A DNA stretch of 64,000 nt from positions 1 to 64,000 of the forward strand of contig NZ_JAVFVV010000002.1 in the NCBI RefSeq assembly GCF_030929505.1, read 5' to 3'. The notes under the pieces are model-generated. The model worked only from the letters and a program-made list of their open reading frames with translations, did no database searches and was not told where the DNA came from. The translations under genes and the position numbers were made by a program. Numbering within the stretch: the stretch's first letter is position 1; every line of letters starts with the position of its first letter. Positions 1 through 9,948 of the stretch are shown piece after piece. The DNA is from Mesorhizobium sp. LHD-90 (lineage in GTDB: Bacteria; Pseudomonadota; Alphaproteobacteria; Rhizobiales; Rhizobiaceae).

Positions 1-196
1 CGAGGGGCTATTGGGTCACCACGAGTGGCAACGTAACGGACGAGATGTGGATGGAATATATCAAGAACCAGACGCCACCCGAGCCCGATGACGACTTCAA
101 CGTGACGTGAGTGAATGCCTCGTCCGCCGCCGGCGGACCGATCCGGCTTTAAGCCGTAACCCGAAGCCACCGCCTTTTAGGCGGTGGAGCATTCAC
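1..196 (+). mobile_element. IS200/IS605-type element, right end
   Basis: After the transposase stop at 110 come three palindromes: GTCCGCCG/CGGCGGAC near 122-138, CGGCTT/AAGCCG near 143-156, and a perfect 8-bp stem CCACCGCC/GGCGGTGG with a five-base loop at 167-187. IS200/IS605 elements have no terminal inverted repeats; TnpA recognises subterminal hairpins and cuts a short distance outside them. The sequence ATTCAC at 191-196 is a plausible cleavage end. The exact boundary is inferred, and the left part is outside the window. Confidence 0.6.
3..110 (+). CDS. tnpA: IS200/IS605 family transposase TnpA, C-terminal fragment
   Basis: The window opens inside a reading frame whose last 35 residues include RGYWVTTSGNVTDEM, then YIKNQ and an acidic proline-rich tail. 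This matches the C-terminal end of single-strand Y1 transposases of the IS200/IS605 family, which end with an aromatic-rich strand and an EYIxxQ helix. The HUH motif and catalytic tyrosine lie outside the window, so activity cannot be judged. The stop is followed within 60 bases by strong hairpins of the kind found at IS200/IS605 right ends. Confidence 0.7.
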   Translation, partial: RGYWVTTSGNVTDEMWMEYIKNQTPPEPDDDFNVT

Positions 197-326
197 GACT
201 AGAACTGTTTGGTGAGGCGACTGCGGCAATCGTCACGCTCCGTCCGGCGTCCCTCTTTGCGCCCTAAGGCGCTTGACGTCTCGGACTCGTTTCGCAAACT
301 AACAAATAATAGTGGGCGGGCGACGA

Positions 327-671
327 ATGTCAGAACGGACGAAGAAATTTGAGGTCGAGTTAGACAAGCTGGTAGCTGAAGGAACAAAGCTGCTTGTAGC
401 AATTCAATTTGACTGCAAGCCATCGGAGTCTAAGAAGGCCTATCTGGCTACTTTCGGAGGAGATCAGAAAAAACTCGCCGACTTTGTAAATAAATTGCCA
501 AACTTCAGAGAGAGTTATCAAGAGTGGTACTCGAAGGCGCAGGCTATAATTAGGCAGATAATGCCTGGTCGATTGTCGGATTTTATTTCATATTTTGATG
601 TGCCAAAAGGTAGAAAGGACATTAGTTTCCAAAATTACATGATTCGTGACTATCTCCAGGTCTCAAAGTGA
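327..671 (+). CDS. Uncharacterised protein, N-terminal half of a probably frameshifted gene
   Basis: This encodes 114 residues from ATG 327; a GTG 15 bases upstream is also possible. The product is rich in Lys and Glu with no signal peptide. It ends in MIRDYLQVSK, and the next frame starts at an overlapping GTGA. At bases 657-662 one extra G would give DYLQGLKVTRGW and continue without a stop into the following gene. From memory, longer proteins of this kind carry both halves in one chain with a similar joining segment, so I read this as half of one ancestral gene. A genuine two-gene pair with translational coupling is the alternative. Function is unknown. Base composition is AT-richer than the core genes, which suggests transfer. 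Confidence 0.6.
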   Translation: MSERTKKFEVELDKLVAEGTKLLVAIQFDCKPSESKKAYLATFGGDQKKLADFVNKLPNFRESYQEWYSKAQAIIRQIMPGRLSDFISYFDVPKGRKDISFQNYMIRDYLQVSK

Positions 672-1144
672 CTCGTGGATGGGAGAAGGAGGTGGTTGTC
701 GATGGGTCTGCTGCGATTCCTGAATTTGAACAGCAGCTAAATATGATAAAGGCCGCAAAATCGACTCTAGGTTCAACTTTAATGGATATGAGGTCTATAC
801 TGCAAGCAGACCTTTTTGATACAGAAGTCGAATCCGCAGAAGCCCTTGCGAAGGCAGGGTATTTGCGAGCATCTGGTACAATTTGTGGGGTTGTCATTGA
901 AAAACATCTTTTGCATTTGTGCGAATTGCATGATATCAAGATTTCCAAGAAAAACCCGGGTATCTCTGATCTGAATCAATCCCTCAAGGACGCCGACGTA
1001 ATTTCGATTCCTCAATGGCGCTTTATTCAGCATTTGGCGGACATTCGAAATCTGTGTGATCACGCAAAAGGGCGAGAGCCTAGCAAGGAGGAGATTGCAG
1101 ATCTGGTGGCAGGAACCGAGAAAGTTCTGAAGACCATATTTTAA
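668..1144 (+). CDS. HEPN-like protein, C-terminal half of a probably frameshifted gene
   Basis: This encodes 158 residues starting at a GTG that overlaps the previous stop. The segment around residues 60-85 (AGYLRASGTICGVVIEKHL) and the motif RNLCDH at 127-132 fit the helical HEPN fold. The Arg-x4-His motif is the usual HEPN RNase signature, although many HEPN proteins are only nucleotide-binding partners. Residues 20-35 (FEQQLNMIKAAK) look like a linker helix. The gene is AT-rich. If the upstream deletion is real, the two pieces may be non-functional. If they are translated separately, this half could still fold as the HEPN domain. No specific function can be assigned. Confidence 0.6.
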   Translation: MTRGWEKEVVVDGSAAIPEFEQQLNMIKAAKSTLGSTLMDMRSILQADLFDTEVESAEALAKAGYLRASGTICGVVIEKHLLHLCELHDIKISKKNPGISDLNQSLKDADVISIPQWRFIQHLADIRNLCDHAKGREPSKEEIADLVAGTEKVLKTIF

Positions 1145-1238
1145 GCTATTCCGTGAGCGTCAATTTTACTAGTTAAAATATCAAGGTGCCATTACAAAAT
1201 CTCGCATAGAGCTGATATCGTGGAGCGATAGCTTTACG

Positions 1239-1997
1239 ATGAGTCGCTCACAATATAAGAGGGTTCACGTGCGCTCCATAACCCCGAAATTGACGCCTGA
1301 ACTCTTAAATCACTACGGCACGAAAGAGGTCGACAAGGCGGATGCTTTTCCGGTCAGAACCTTCCGCCAGTTAGTCGAACATGTAGCTCGTTTAGCTTAT
1401 ATCAACAATGATGAGTTTCTATTCTTTCGTGGGCAGAGCAACGACTACCGTAGTCGAGCCGGCGGAACGACGCTTTATCCCGGAATTTATCGAGGGGACG
1501 CTATTCCAGAACGGGAGATACGTCACAGATTTGATATGCTGGATCAGGCCTGCAAACTTTTAATCGAGAAATGGCGTAGCCAATCGCTTGAAGGTTTAAG
1601 AGACATTCGGCTCAAACGATACGTCCAATGGAGCATTTTGCAGCACTACGAGGTTCATCAAACACCACTTCTCGATGTTACGCATTCGCTGCGGGTTGCG
1701 TGCTCGTTTGCGCAGCTAAAACGCACCGGAGGAACTGCCTACGTGTATGTGTTGGGACTCCCTCATGTGACGAACCGCATTTCAATCAACTCTGAACATG
1801 AAATCGTTAACGTGCGACTGCTCAGTATATGCCCTCCAGCAGCGTTGCGGCCGCATTTTCAAGAAGGCTACATGGCGGGAACTAGCGACGTGACCACGGA
1901 CTTCGATTCGAAAACGGAACTCGATTTCCGAAATAGGCTGATCGCAAAGTTTGCCATTCCAGATACGGTTGCCTTCTGGGGCGGGGCTTTAATGTGA
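1239..1997 (+). CDS. FRG domain-containing protein
   Basis: This is a 252-residue protein. It shows FFRGQS at residues 62-67, the defining FRG motif, then QHYEVHQTPLLDVTHS at 135-150 and RPHFQEGYM at 204-212. Those three blocks occur in the same order in the FRG family (PF08867). The biochemical role of FRG domains is not settled; they recur in mobile and defence-like settings. There is no signal peptide or membrane segment, so it is probably cytoplasmic. The stop overlaps the GTG of the next gene, so the two are almost certainly translated together. It lies downstream of an IS200/IS605 end in AT-richer DNA. Confidence 0.8.
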   Translation: MSRSQYKRVHVRSITPKLTPELLNHYGTKEVDKADAFPVRTFRQLVEHVARLAYINNDEFLFFRGQSNDYRSRAGGTTLYPGIYRGDAIPEREIRHRFDMLDQACKLLIEKWRSQSLEGLRDIRLKRYVQWSILQHYEVHQTPLLDVTHSLRVACSFAQLKRTGGTAYVYVLGLPHVTNRISINSEHEIVNVRLLSICPPAALRPHFQEGYMAGTSDVTTDFDSKTELDFRNRLIAKFAIPDTVAFWGGALM

Positions 1998-2395
1998 TAC
2001 CTGATACCGCACTCTATCCGCGTGGGGACAGGATCAAGCGGGTTTGCGACGAGATTAGAAGCGAACTGAAGGACGAATTACAGGTCGGCGACGTCGGGTT
2101 GTTTATGCGGGATTGGGTGGAGCTCGAGGAAATTATTCTCGGACACGCCCGTAAGCTCACAGACAGAAACCTCTCGTTGGGAGAAGCGATTTCTAGCTTG
2201 TACAAGCTAGAAATTATATCAAGCGAAACAGCACAGCAACTACAGGTTCTGCGGAAGTTTCGTAACCAATTAGTACATGCGCCGAGACATGTCAGCTCAA
2301 AGTCCGTCAAGGAATCGTTAGAGCATCTTCAGGCTGCTCTTTCTGAGATCAAGCGAGGACCCCAGATAAGGCAAGTAGCTGCAACCGAGCCGTAG
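1994..2395 (+). CDS. HEPN-like protein paired with the FRG gene
   Basis: This 133-residue, mainly helical protein starts at a GTG inside the stop of the FRG gene (GTGA overlap). FRNQLVHAP at residues 89-97 contains Arg90-x4-His95, the short motif of HEPN RNases and related nucleotide-binding helical domains, in its usual place near the C-terminal helix. The tight overlap suggests that the two products act together, perhaps as effector and partner; this is inference. No MNT nucleotidyltransferase, the usual HEPN antitoxin, is visible. It ends 9 bases before the converging uvrA stop. Confidence 0.6.
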   Translation: MIPDTALYPRGDRIKRVCDEIRSELKDELQVGDVGLFMRDWVELEEIILGHARKLTDRNLSLGEAISSLYKLEIISSETAQQLQVLRKFRNQLVHAPRHVSSKSVKESLEHLQAALSEIKRGPQIRQVAATEP

Positions 2396-2404
2396 CGTGT
2401 ACTC

Positions 2405-5329
<2,925 letters not shown>

Positions 5330-5476
5330 GCCGCTCCGCCGCCTGTCAATCATTGAGAGTCCCGGCCGGCCCGTCTCGAACCGCCTTCGCCTATGTAGGT
5401 ATGGCGGCCGCCGTTTCGAGGCGGGCGCCGCCGAAGGCGGATTTACGCGCCTTTGGCGGGGCGGGGCAAGCAAAAA

Positions 5477-5491
5477 GAACAAAGGCCGAAC
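5477..5491 (-). promoter_or_regulatory. LexA (SOS) box upstream of uvrA
   Basis: The plus strand reads GAACAAAGGCCGAAC, an exact GAAC-N7-GAAC direct repeat (GTTC-N7-GTTC on the coding strand). That is the established LexA target of Alphaproteobacteria. It lies in the uvrA leader, where SOS control of uvrA is expected. Confidence 0.8.
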
Positions 5492-6016
5492 GTTCTCCTG
5501 ACAAAGCTGTTGTGCCAGCCGCGGCGGCGGGATGCCGATCACATTTTTCGCCGGCTGATCATCTTGGGTTGACGCGGCCGGCAGGGCTTGGCAAACTCAT
5601 CTCCGTCGCCCGGGAGAGATCAGCAAGGCTGATCGGACGGTGCGAAAGCCCGGTTCGCGAGACGCCGCGGACCAAAACTCCCGGCTGGCCTTTGTTGAAC
5701 GAACACGGGAGCGAGGCATGACTCCACCGGATAGTTCCACGAGGCTCCGCGCCTGAACCGGAGCCGGCGGCAAGCGAACAGCCGGGACGAAATCCGGCAG
5801 GCAGAGCTGGCCGTTCCCCCTACAATCAGAGACTGCTAGTCGGGTCGTCGGCTGACGCCGCGAAGCGCCCGAGATGAAAGCCGGTGAAATCCCCCCGGCA
5901 ATAGGGTAATATCCGAAAAGAAGCCCTGCGCGCTCTGACCAGCGGCAGGGCTTCGTCTTGTGGATGGGGTCCGCCATCGCACGGCGGCACAGTCGCGCTT
6001 TGCATCAGCGGCCGTC
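5492..6016. other. Gene-free stretch with strong hairpins
   Basis: I see no credible gene in this stretch. It is rich in short palindromes, for example around 5590-5660 and 5880-5900, and ends in the strong hairpin listed at 5920-5954. A structured small RNA is possible, but no known RNA family was recognised. Confidence 0.4.
5920..5954 (-). terminator. Strong hairpin, terminator-like on the minus strand
   Basis: GAAGCCCTGC pairs with GCAGGGCTTC, extended by CGCT/AGCG around a six-base loop with one bulged base. On the minus strand the stem is followed by a short T-rich tail (TTTTC). No gene was found upstream on that strand, so it may end an unannotated RNA or be a repeat. Confidence 0.4.
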
Positions 6017-6179
6017 AAAGCATGTCGCGCCTTATCCGCTTCATTCTGTTTCTCGTTTGGCGGGCGCCCACTTCGGCAGGTCGCTCGGCCGATGAACCAC
6101 ATCGACCTTCGCGACCTTCCTTGTGGATCGCCTCGCCAAACGAGAAACAGAATGAAGCGGATAAGGAGCGACATGCTTT
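6017..6179. repeat. Long inverted repeat (46-bp arms), RIME-like palindromic element
   Basis: The left arm is at 6017-6062 and the right arm at 6134-6179. They are reverse complements over 46 bases with one mismatch (CGCGCC against CGCTCC) and enclose about 71 bases that contain smaller palindromes. It sits just upstream of the hypothetical gene at 6220. Size and nested palindromes resemble the intergenic mosaic elements (RIME) of rhizobia, but identity to a named family is not established. Confidence 0.75.
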
Positions 6180-6219
6180 AAGATGCCGTCATTCCACCGT
6201 CCACAATGGCTGCGATCCG

Positions 6220-7590
6220 ATGGCGAAAAATCATGAACTCAACGGCTTGATCAAATGGTCGAACCGCGAAGAATGGCGTGATCTCTTCGACGACGTTTTC
6301 GAGGAGCATTTCGGATCGGCCTTCGACGACTACGGTGTCGACTACGAAAAACTCGAGGAATTGATCGGCGAAGCAGAGATGAGAAATCTCTGGGGCTGCG
6401 CGTTCGAGGATTTCCTCACTCGGCCTGCCTCTGAAGAGGACGAGCGGACGATCGTCGACGACTATCTCAAGCGGCGCGGCTGGAAGGAGTCGCCGTCGGC
6501 GCGCCGCTACATGGAGGCGCTGCGCGACTCACTGTTCAGCCTCTACGAGGTAAGCGGCATTGTCCCGGGACAATCCATGCTGCTGCGCGATCTGGTCCGT
6601 GGCGGCGAGCCCGCGCTTGTCACCGAACACTCCGCCACGCGCATGCTGAAGGAGGGCGATCGCCTGGGCTGCCGGGTCGTCGAGGTGGCGGGCAAACAGC
6701 GCCTCGGCGGCGGTCTTATGCGGTTCAGCGAGACAGCCGTCGCCGAAGTCATGCGGGTCATCGCCGATCCGATGAAACAATTGGGCGAAGAGGCCTCGAA
6801 ACAGGAAATTCCCGCCGATGACGTTCTGGAGGGGCTCGACCTGCAAAGCCTCGGCGAAACCATGTTCCTGCATGGCTCCGCGCCGGAATTCACCGCGATC
6901 TGGCTCGAAGACACGCTGAGCGGCAAGATCGCCAAGGTGCTGCCGCCCCGCTTCAACAGCGACGGCGAAGAGCTTTCCTTCCACACGATCAGCTACCCGC
7001 TGACCGCCGGCGTTTCCGTCGATGGGATCGCCCGCCGGCTGAACGAGACGCCGGAGCTGCTGCGAGAGGATGAAGCCGTTTGGAACTGGGTGGAAACGCC
7101 GGCCGGTGCCGCTTCGGCCCCGTCCTCGGGCAAGGGGTCTTATGTCGAGAACGAGCGGCTTCACATCACGCTGGAGGATGGGAACGAGGTGCTCGCCTCG
7201 ATAAACCTGCAGGACCGGATGCTGATCCTTTCCGCCAACTCGAAGCTTCGCGCCGACCGGGCGAAGATCATGCTGAAATCCATTCTCAAGGGTCAACTCG
7301 GCCAGCCGCGCATTCAGCTTCACAGCTATGACGAACTCGCCAACCCCGACGACGAACCCGAATTTGCCACGCACGACCTCTTCACACGGCTGCTCGACCT
7401 GCCACTGGACATCCTTGGCGACGTGAGCCCGCGCGAAGCGGCGCGCACCGCGCAAGGTCGCGGCAAGGTCGCCAAATGGCTGGATGAGTTGGAGGTCTGG
7501 GGCAGGGAGCAGCCCGGGACCGTCGGTTACGATTTCGGCTGGATCTGGGAGGAACTGGGCATCGCCGATCTCAGGACGAAGGCGAAGTGA
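6220..7590 (+). CDS. Conserved hypothetical protein, 456 residues
   Basis: I do not recognise a family with confidence. The product is acidic, soluble and has no signal peptide or membrane segment. The N-terminal 60 residues are very rich in Asp, Glu and aromatic residues. A segment near residues 105-135 (GQSMLLRDLVRGGEP, then VTEHSATRML) resembles a conserved block in bacterial hypothetical proteins, some of which carry SEC-C metal-binding tails; no such cysteine cluster is present here. The frame stays open upstream to about 6022, but that part runs through the inverted repeat and is unlikely to be coding, so ATG 6220 is preferred. No clear ribosome binding site is visible. Confidence 0.55.
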   Translation: MAKNHELNGLIKWSNREEWRDLFDDVFEEHFGSAFDDYGVDYEKLEELIGEAEMRNLWGCAFEDFLTRPASEEDERTIVDDYLKRRGWKESPSARRYMEALRDSLFSLYEVSGIVPGQSMLLRDLVRGGEPALVTEHSATRMLKEGDRLGCRVVEVAGKQRLGGGLMRFSETAVAEVMRVIADPMKQLGEEASKQEIPADDVLEGLDLQSLGETMFLHGSAPEFTAIWLEDTLSGKIAKVLPPRFNSDGEELSFHTISYPLTAGVSVDGIARRLNETPELLREDEAVWNWVETPAGAASAPSSGKGSYVENERLHITLEDGNEVLASINLQDRMLILSANSKLRADRAKIMLKSILKGQLGQPRIQLHSYDELANPDDEPEFATHDLFTRLLDLPLDILGDVSPREAARTAQGRGKVAKWLDELEVWGREQPGTVGYDFGWIWEELGIADLRTKAK

Positions 7591-7611
7591 GAAATTCGAC
7601 TGGCCGGTTCG

Positions 7612-7872
7612 TCAGCGCGGCAGTGTGTTCAGCGTGCCGGCGCTGATGTCGACGGTTACCGAGCCGGATATTTTCACGTCCCAACTGCCCATGCGAACGA
7701 AGCCGTTCTCGTCCTTGCGCGGCTGTTCCAGCGGCTTCGCCAGTTGCTTCACGATCGGCTCAGGCTGCGTGACGCCTGGCAAGGAGGCGGCGGGCTGATC
7801 GGCGAGCGCCGGGGCAATGGCAGTCGACGCGGCTACGATCAGGACGGTGGTTGGGATGGCGGCGGCGATCAT
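7612..7872 (-). CDS. Small secreted hypothetical protein
   Basis: From ATG 7872 this encodes 86 residues. It begins with a hydrophobic signal-like segment (MIAAAIPTTVLIVAASTAIA) followed by a probable cleavage site ALADQ, which points to export. The mature part is short, contains a proline-rich stretch and ends with VDISAGTLNTLPR. The frame is open for another 62 codons upstream, but that part has no signal-like start and is shared with the ssb leader. No family was recognised. It converges with the gene ending at 7590 and diverges from ssb. Confidence 0.5.
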   Translation of the reverse strand: MIAAAIPTTVLIVAASTAIAPALADQPAASLPGVTQPEPIVKQLAKPLEQPRKDENGFVRMGSWDVKISGSVTVDISAGTLNTLPR

Positions 7873-7951
7873 GCCGCCAACTATAGGAACGATGCCACCG
7901 AAATCAAAACGCGACAGCGCGAGCTCCTGACATTTTTCGCTGGCGTCGTGC

Positions 7952-7966
7952 GAACAAAACAGGTAC
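7952..7966 (+). promoter_or_regulatory. Degenerate LexA-like box upstream of ssb
   Basis: GAAC-N7-GTAC differs by one base from the alphaproteobacterial GAAC-N7-GAAC box. It lies about 120 bases upstream of ssb, a frequent SOS target. It could be a weak site or chance. Confidence 0.3.
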
Positions 7967-8084
7967 AAACAAATTGTGGACAGGCCGTAGGAAATTTCCG
8001 CCGATCGCCGCATGGGGAGCCCCGATCGGATAGGATGCGGCCCCTTATGGACAGCCAAAGTTAGGACGAGCGTGGAGACGTATC

Positions 8085-8606
8085 ATGGCGGGTAGCGTGA
8101 ACAAGGTCATTCTGGTCGGCAATCTCGGGGCCGACCCTGAAATTCGCCGGCTGAACTCGGGCGATCCGGTGGTCAATTTCCGCATCGCAACGTCGGAGAC
8201 CTGGCGTGACAAGAATTCCGGCGAGCGCAAGGAAAAGACCGAGTGGCATAACATCGTCGTGTTCAACGACAACCTCGCCAAGGTCGCCGAGCAGTACCTG
8301 AAGAAGGGCATGAAAGTTTACGTCGAGGGCCAGTTGCAGACCCGCAAATGGCAGGATCAGAGCGGCCAGGACCGCTACACGACCGAGGTCGTGCTGCAAA
8401 AGTTCCGCGGCGAGCTGCAGATGCTCGATGCGCGTGGCCAGGGTGGCGACCAGCAGGTCGGCTATTCCAACGATCGCGGCGGACGTGGCGGCGGTTCGGA
8501 TTTCGGCTATTCGAACGCCGGTGACGATCATGGCTCGAGCCGCGGTGCGCCCGCGCGGGGCGGCGGCGGTTCTTCGCGCGATCTCGACGACGAGATCCCG
8601 TTCTAG
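8085..8606 (+). CDS. ssb: Single-stranded DNA-binding protein
   Basis: SSB coats single-stranded DNA during replication, recombination and repair and recruits partners through its acidic tip. The 173-residue product has an N-terminal OB fold (residues 1-110) starting [18 protein letters not shown] and including TEWHNIVVF and [15 protein letters not shown] Gly/Ser/Arg-rich flexible linker follows (residues 112-165), and the canonical C-terminal tip DDEIPF ends the protein. Length and architecture are typical. A terminator-like hairpin follows the stop at 8646. Confidence 0.97.
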   Translation: MAGSVNKVILVGNLGADPEIRRLNSGDPVVNFRIATSETWRDKNSGERKEKTEWHNIVVFNDNLAKVAEQYLKKGMKVYVEGQLQTRKWQDQSGQDRYTTEVVLQKFRGELQMLDARGQGGDQQVGYSNDRGGRGGGSDFGYSNAGDDHGSSRGAPARGGGGSSRDLDDEIPF

Positions 8607-8645
8607 GATCGACCGTCGGACTAAAGATGGAATTCCTGATACCCT

Positions 8646-8675
8646 AAAGGCGTTGTTTTACAGCGCCTTTTTCCT
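8646..8675 (+). terminator. Intrinsic terminator after ssb
   Basis: The stem AAAGGCG (8646-8652) pairs with CGCCTTT (8664-8670) around an 11-base loop, and a T-rich tail follows. It lies 40 bases past the ssb stop and before the LacI-type gene. Confidence 0.75.
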
Positions 8676-8724
8676 TTTCGTCGAGCTGGCATGTCGCGCC
8701 CTGTCCGGCCATGGGAAGCAGCGA

Positions 8725-9726
8725 TTGAAGGCAACGATCCGGGATATCGCCACCGCCGCTGGCGTAGGAACGGCGACTGTCGAGCGGGTACTGAACGGTC
8801 GCGGCGGGGTAAGGCCCGACACGACCGAGAAGGTTCTCGCCGCGGCGCGCAGGCTCGACTACGCCAGGCGACTGCCGGAGCAGCACCGTGGGGTCCTGCG
8901 CATCGAAGTTATACTGGTCCGGCCGGAGACGACCTTCTTTGCCCGCCTGTCCCGCAGTTTTGAACGCATCGCCGCCTCACTCGACCCGTTCGTCTCCATA
9001 CACCGCACATTTGTCGATGAGGCGGATCCCGGGGCGATAGCCAACCGTATCGGAAATCCTCATGCCCGCCGATCGGGGCTCGTCCTGGCCGTGCCACAGT
9101 ATGACGAGGTAAGCCTGGCGCTCAAACGGCTGCTGCGCGACAACGTACCGGTCCTGCAGATCGTCACCCGCCTTGAGGACGTCGAAACCGACTTCATCGG
9201 AATTGACAACGAGGCGGCCGGCCGCACGGCGGGCCAATTGATGGCTGCCCTGCAGCCAAGGCAGGGCCCCGTTCTGGTGCTGTGCCATTCCGACGTTTAT
9301 TCGATCCACAGGCAACGTGTGCGTGGCTTCGCAGATGCCCTGCGCCGCCATAATCGCGGCAATCTGGGGCAAGCCGAGATCGCCCACACCCATGACGATC
9401 CCATGCGTGCGGCGGAGATACTTCAGGACGCGCTTCGGCGAAGTCCCGACCTGGCAGGCCTATACAATGCCGGCGGCGGAAACTTTGCGCTCTGTGACGT
9501 GTTGAGGAAATTCGGCTCTGGCAGGGTGACCTTCATCGGGCATGAACTGACCGAGCGAACAACTGCTGCCCTGCGCGACGGCACGATGCATGTGGTTATC
9601 GATCAGGCGCCGGAGGCGCAGGCGCGTCGCGCCATAGACTTGATGTTATCCCGACTTGGCGTCGTCGACGCGAAAATCGAGAATCCTTCCATTCGCTTCG
9701 TGACCGTCACGACCGAAAGCGTCTGA
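8725..9726 (+). CDS. LacI-family transcriptional regulator
   Basis: The 333-residue protein has an N-terminal LacI helix-turn-helix at residues 4-23 (IRDIATAAGVGTATVERVLN) followed by the hinge region, then a periplasmic-binding-protein-like sensor domain. That domain includes DFIGIDNEAAGRTAGQLM and FIGHELTERTTAALRDG, typical of sugar-sensing LacI/GalR proteins. A TTG at 8725 is taken as start because GGAAG lies 6 bases upstream and the length then fits the family; no ATG is available in frame nearby. The region downstream holds only a decayed fragment, so the regulated genes are not obvious. Confidence 0.85.
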   Translation: MKATIRDIATAAGVGTATVERVLNGRGGVRPDTTEKVLAAARRLDYARRLPEQHRGVLRIEVILVRPETTFFARLSRSFERIAASLDPFVSIHRTFVDEADPGAIANRIGNPHARRSGLVLAVPQYDEVSLALKRLLRDNVPVLQIVTRLEDVETDFIGIDNEAAGRTAGQLMAALQPRQGPVLVLCHSDVYSIHRQRVRGFADALRRHNRGNLGQAEIAHTHDDPMRAAEILQDALRRSPDLAGLYNAGGGNFALCDVLRKFGSGRVTFIGHELTERTTAALRDGTMHVVIDQAPEAQARRAIDLMLSRLGVVDAKIENPSIRFVTVTTESV

Positions 9727-9821
9727 TCAGATTTGATCAACTCAGTTCGCGACCCTTTGCGTCGGCTGCTGTAATTGTCGATGCCGTGGAGGAGCGAATG
9801 GGCGGCAAGCAGCGGCAGTAG

Positions 9822-9900
9822 GTCAGCGCCGTCAAGGCGTTCACAGAGGATGTCGAGACCGGTTGCTATCCGCAGACCGGCCATTGGATGGGCGCTGCCG
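9822..9900 (+). pseudogene. Possible remnant of the panB 3' end
   Basis: The frame reads VSAVKAFTEDVETGCYP and follows an in-frame TAG. This resembles the extreme C-terminus of ketopantoate hydroxymethyltransferase (AVRQYMAEVESGVYPG in E. coli). No start or body of the gene is present, so at most this is a relic left by a deletion. It is short and could be coincidence. Confidence 0.25.
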
Positions 9901-9948
9901 CCCTCGAATGCCCCATGATCGCTCGCAAAGGCTTTGAAAGGTCCCGCC

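Noticed and set aside
5590-5700. Possible riboswitch or other known structured RNA
   Set aside because: Some pieces resemble riboswitch cores by eye, but the required conserved loops are absent. Kept only as unexplained structure.
6022-6219. Extended N-terminus of the 456-residue hypothetical protein
   Set aside because: The extra 66 codons run through the long inverted repeat and encode a repeat-derived sequence; a start after the repeat is more sensible.
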